64,000 bases of DNA from Paramecium sonneborni (Eukaryota > Ciliophora > Oligohymenophorea > Peniculida > Parameciidae), in contig CAJJDN010000004.1 in assembly GCA_905182985.1 (NCBI GenBank), positions 109,352 through 173,351 on the forward strand, given 5' to 3'. Position numbers and translations under genes: made by a program. Below the pieces are notes generated by a model. It was not told where the DNA came from. It ran no database searches and worked only from the letters and a program-made list of their open reading frames with translations. This document shows positions 63,608 to 64,000 of this stretch, piece after piece (position 1 is the first letter of the stretch; each line of letters begins with the position of its first letter).

Positions 63608-64000
63608 TCAACAACAACCTTCTTTCTACTATTATTACTAATTCTAATTAGTTGTAACAATTTAAGCTTTTGGTTATTCTCTAGTTTAAACAATATCATT
63701 CTTCTTTTTGATACCAATAGATCCAATCTTGATTCCATAAACCTATTGTTGATAATTTTGAGAGTACTTCTTAAGTAGGATCAATTTCACCGCTATCAAT
63801 TTTCTTTAGTACTTAATTAGCCATAGTTTCAAAAACATTGTCAACATTCTCACCAGTCTTAGCTGAAGTTTCAAAGTATGCAAATCCTTATTTTTATGCA
63901 TATTTTTTTGCTTCTTCAGTTTATACTTCTCTTCTATGCTTAATCAATATTATTATAACCTCTCTTCTAAATCAATTTTATTTCCTACTATAACCATTTC
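63608..64000 (-). CDS. Rab GTPase, C-terminal part (N-terminus beyond window)
   Basis: Vesicle-traffic GTPase of the Rab2/4/14-like group. Seen: guanine motif VGNKIDLEE, then RREVQTEEAKKYAQKQGFAY, the SAK motif in FETSAKTGENVDNVF, KIDSGEIDPTQE and a Gln-rich hypervariable tail ending KEGCC, a double-Cys geranylgeranylation site. Introns: 63743-63767 (25 nt, TAG) and one of 26 nt after DLEE (TAG). The P-loop and switch regions lie past position 64000. Confidence 0.9.

Overview
The window is ciliate macronuclear DNA, almost certainly from the genus Paramecium. Open frames appear only when TAA and TAG are read as glutamine and TGA is the sole stop. DNA is extremely AT-rich, genes are packed a few to a few hundred bases apart, and introns are tiny (20-34 nt, GT...AG). 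The first gene is close to Paramecium parafusin (PP63). No transposon, CRISPR, rRNA or prokaryotic operon structure was seen. There is one tRNA-Glu.

Layout. 1-14.3 kb: parafusin (-, cut by the window), a membrane-anchored protein of unknown role, a PKA regulatory subunit with a long glutamine tract, a broken coiled-coil gene, a PX-WD40 protein (-), the AP-1 sigma adaptin, two related small proteins (-), a degenerate Rab-like protein and COX19. 14.6-23.4 kb: tRNA-Glu, a mini-membrane protein, a BDP1-like SANT protein, a DRC10-like axonemal protein spanning a gap, an RCC1-coiled-coil protein (-) and another coiled-coil protein (-). 24.0-34.2 kb: two tandem 5-kb genes for large multi-membrane TmcB-like sensory proteins. 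34.8-46.7 kb: a lipid-anchored MORN protein, an LRR protein (-), and a 2,912-residue single-exon Gln/Asn/Glu-rich protein built from nested 54/162/486-nt repeats. 47-64 kb: small unknowns, a three-repeat Myb factor, an MFS transporter relic, a membrane M16 metalloprotease homologue without its active site, a USP deubiquitinase, ATG3, a GDP-mannose pyrophosphorylase-like protein (-), two unknown genes (-), a UBC4/5 E2 (-), a mitochondrial carrier and a Rab GTPase (-, cut by the window).

Neighbouring genes are functionally unrelated, as expected for a eukaryote. Recurring themes are ciliary and cortical structure (MORN, DRC10, LRR, RCC1-coil), vesicle traffic (AP-1, PX, Rab, parafusin) and the ubiquitin/autophagy systems (USP, UBC4/5, ATG3). 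Several divergent gene pairs start within 8-35 bp of each other.

Main points of interest: frequent AAG 3' splice sites beside the usual TAG; the hierarchical repeat gene; the polyglutamine tract made largely of reassigned stop codons in PKA-R; paired exact direct repeats flanking both N gaps, which are very probably assembly artefacts that falsely duplicate AP-1 sigma and part of DRC10; and several pseudo-enzymes or relics.
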